DNA from: Thalassobaculum litoreum DSM 18839
Lineage (GTDB): Bacteria; Pseudomonadota; Alphaproteobacteria; Thalassobaculales; Thalassobaculaceae
NCBI RefSeq assembly: GCF_900102465.1
Contig: NZ_FNBW01000011.1
Location: forward strand, 124,001-188,000
DNA length: 64,000 nt
Direction of reading: 5' to 3'
Of this stretch, positions 63,388 through 64,000 are shown piece after piece (within the stretch, counting starts at the first letter, position 1; each line of letters begins with the position of its first letter). Both the position numbers and the translations under genes were made by a program. Under the pieces are notes generated by a model that ran no database searches, was not told the DNA's origin, and saw only the letters and a program-made list of their open reading frames with translations.

Positions 63388-64000
63388 CGTATCTCTCCGT
63401 GACCGTTCTCCGCGACATCCTCCAGCAGAGTGGAGGCCGCCTCGCCCGCCACGGTGGCAAACCAATCGGAGACATCTCCGGAGGTCTCAGGATTGAGATC
63501 GGTGATAGCGTTCAGCAGGCCGGGATCGTTTCTGATGTCGGCGGGCAGCTTTGCAAGCAGGCCTTCGAAGTCCTTCGATACTGCCGATACCAGATCCACA
63601 TCCCCCGCCGCCTCGCTCGCCACAAGCTGCAGGAGATCGGCGAGCGTCTCATCGTTCAGTGAGCTCTCGACATCTGTCGCCGGGATATCGCCACCCCTGC
63701 TGTCCATCGCGCTCCTAACAACAGAGATCTTCTCGATGGCGACGCGGTCGCTGCGGGCGGCAATGTTCGTCTGTACCAGATCGAGCAGCTCATCCTGGAA
63801 CCGACGCAGGCCCGACGACAGACGGGCGGGTGCTGTGATCTCCAGGCGCACGATCGTATGGGCGTCTCTTCTCGCCGCCGATGCCGAGGCGCTGACCGCC
63901 TCCTGCGCCATGCGGCCCACATCGCTCCTGACATCGTCTAGGGTCTCTGCCGCCATCATGTCGATCGCGACACGCTCGAGCACGACGGGGGATGTATCGA
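63384..64000 (-). CDS. C-terminal part of the SbcD/YhaO-like nuclease partner (partial)
   Basis: The frame is open to the window edge (DTSPVVLERVAIDMMAAETL onward) and ends at 63384. The visible 200 residues are the helical C-terminal region of a YhaO/SbcD-type exonuclease, with the phosphoesterase domain outside the window. The assignment relies on the overlap with the YhaN-type gene and the general character (VRLEITAPARLSSGLR). It is probably the Mre11-like nuclease subunit. Confidence 0.7.
   Translation of the reverse strand, partial: DTSPVVLERVAIDMMAAETLDDVRSDVGRMAQEAVSASASAARRDAHTIVRLEITAPARLSSGLRRFQDELLDLVQTNIAARSDRVAIEKISVVRSAMDSRGGDIPATDVESSLNDETLADLLQLVASEAAGDVDLVSAVSKDFEGLLAKLPADIRNDPGLLNAITDLNPETSGDVSDWFATVAGEAASTLLEDVAENGHGEIR

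Overview
The window is high-GC DNA of an alphaproteobacterial type, most likely Rhodospirillales-like. That placement is an inference from gene content: tripartite tricarboxylate transporters (TTT), FCD-type GntR regulators, TauD/TfdA dioxygenases, an MHYT sensor kinase and an ectoine-type ABC transporter. Most of it reads as chromosomal catabolic and transport islands. An integrated mobile element begins near 33.8 kb.

Layout. 1-3.7 kb: end of a cytochrome c gene, then two tandem GH13 alpha-glucosidase paralogues. 3.8-9.6 kb: a TTT transporter (tctB-tctA-tctC, minus strand), a carboxymuconolactone-decarboxylase-like gene, a divergent GntR regulator and a metallo-beta-lactamase-fold hydrolase. 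9.9-14.8 kb: an EhuABCD-type amino-acid/compatible-solute ABC importer with a divergent AsnC regulator and a PLP diaminopropionate-ammonia-lyase-like enzyme. 15.2-21.2 kb: GntR regulator, divergent TauD dioxygenase, then a second TTT system whose TctB subunit carries a TctC-like binding domain inserted between its membrane helices. 21.6-26.1 kb: MHYT hybrid histidine kinase coupled to an HD-GYP response regulator. 26.5-30.2 kb: LysR regulator and a two-subunit molybdenum hydroxylase. 30.4-33.6 kb: an orphan HigA antitoxin with a broken HigB, a TPP enzyme and a GntR regulator.

33.78-about 46 kb: an element whose left end is a 3' fragment of a CAU-anticodon tRNA gene. Next come a tyrosine integrase, an unknown protein, an AlpA-like small HTH protein, a prim-pol primase and an SF3 (D5/P4-type) helicase: the replication module of a satellite-like element. 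Its apparent cargo is a 777-aa protein with a PD-(D/E)XK-like motif and a C-terminal SEC-C knuckle, and a visibly AT-richer 1312-aa protein ending in a CHAT caspase-like protease domain (His1175/Cys1216). This pair is the best candidate here for an undescribed (defence-type) system. I could not find the right end of the element.

46.4-50.5 kb: a signalling cluster (MEDS-LuxR regulator; a small well-initiated ORF coupled to a histidine kinase; a PAS protein with degenerate GGDEF/EAL-like regions). 50.8-58.4 kb: more catabolic genes (HpcH/HpaI aldolase, GMC oxidoreductase, TauD with a LysR; PhyH dioxygenase with a divergent GntR and another TauD). 58.4-59.7 kb: a NUDIX gene truncated by an IS5-family remnant and a small unknown protein. 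59.9-64 kb: a YhaN/SbcC-type ATPase overlapping the 3' part of its likely nuclease partner, which runs off the window.

Recurring architecture: a catabolic or transport operon faces a dedicated regulator across a short divergent spacer, and several spacers hold visible candidate operators. Two families of short dispersed intergenic repeats also occur. All assignments are by reading; no database search was possible.
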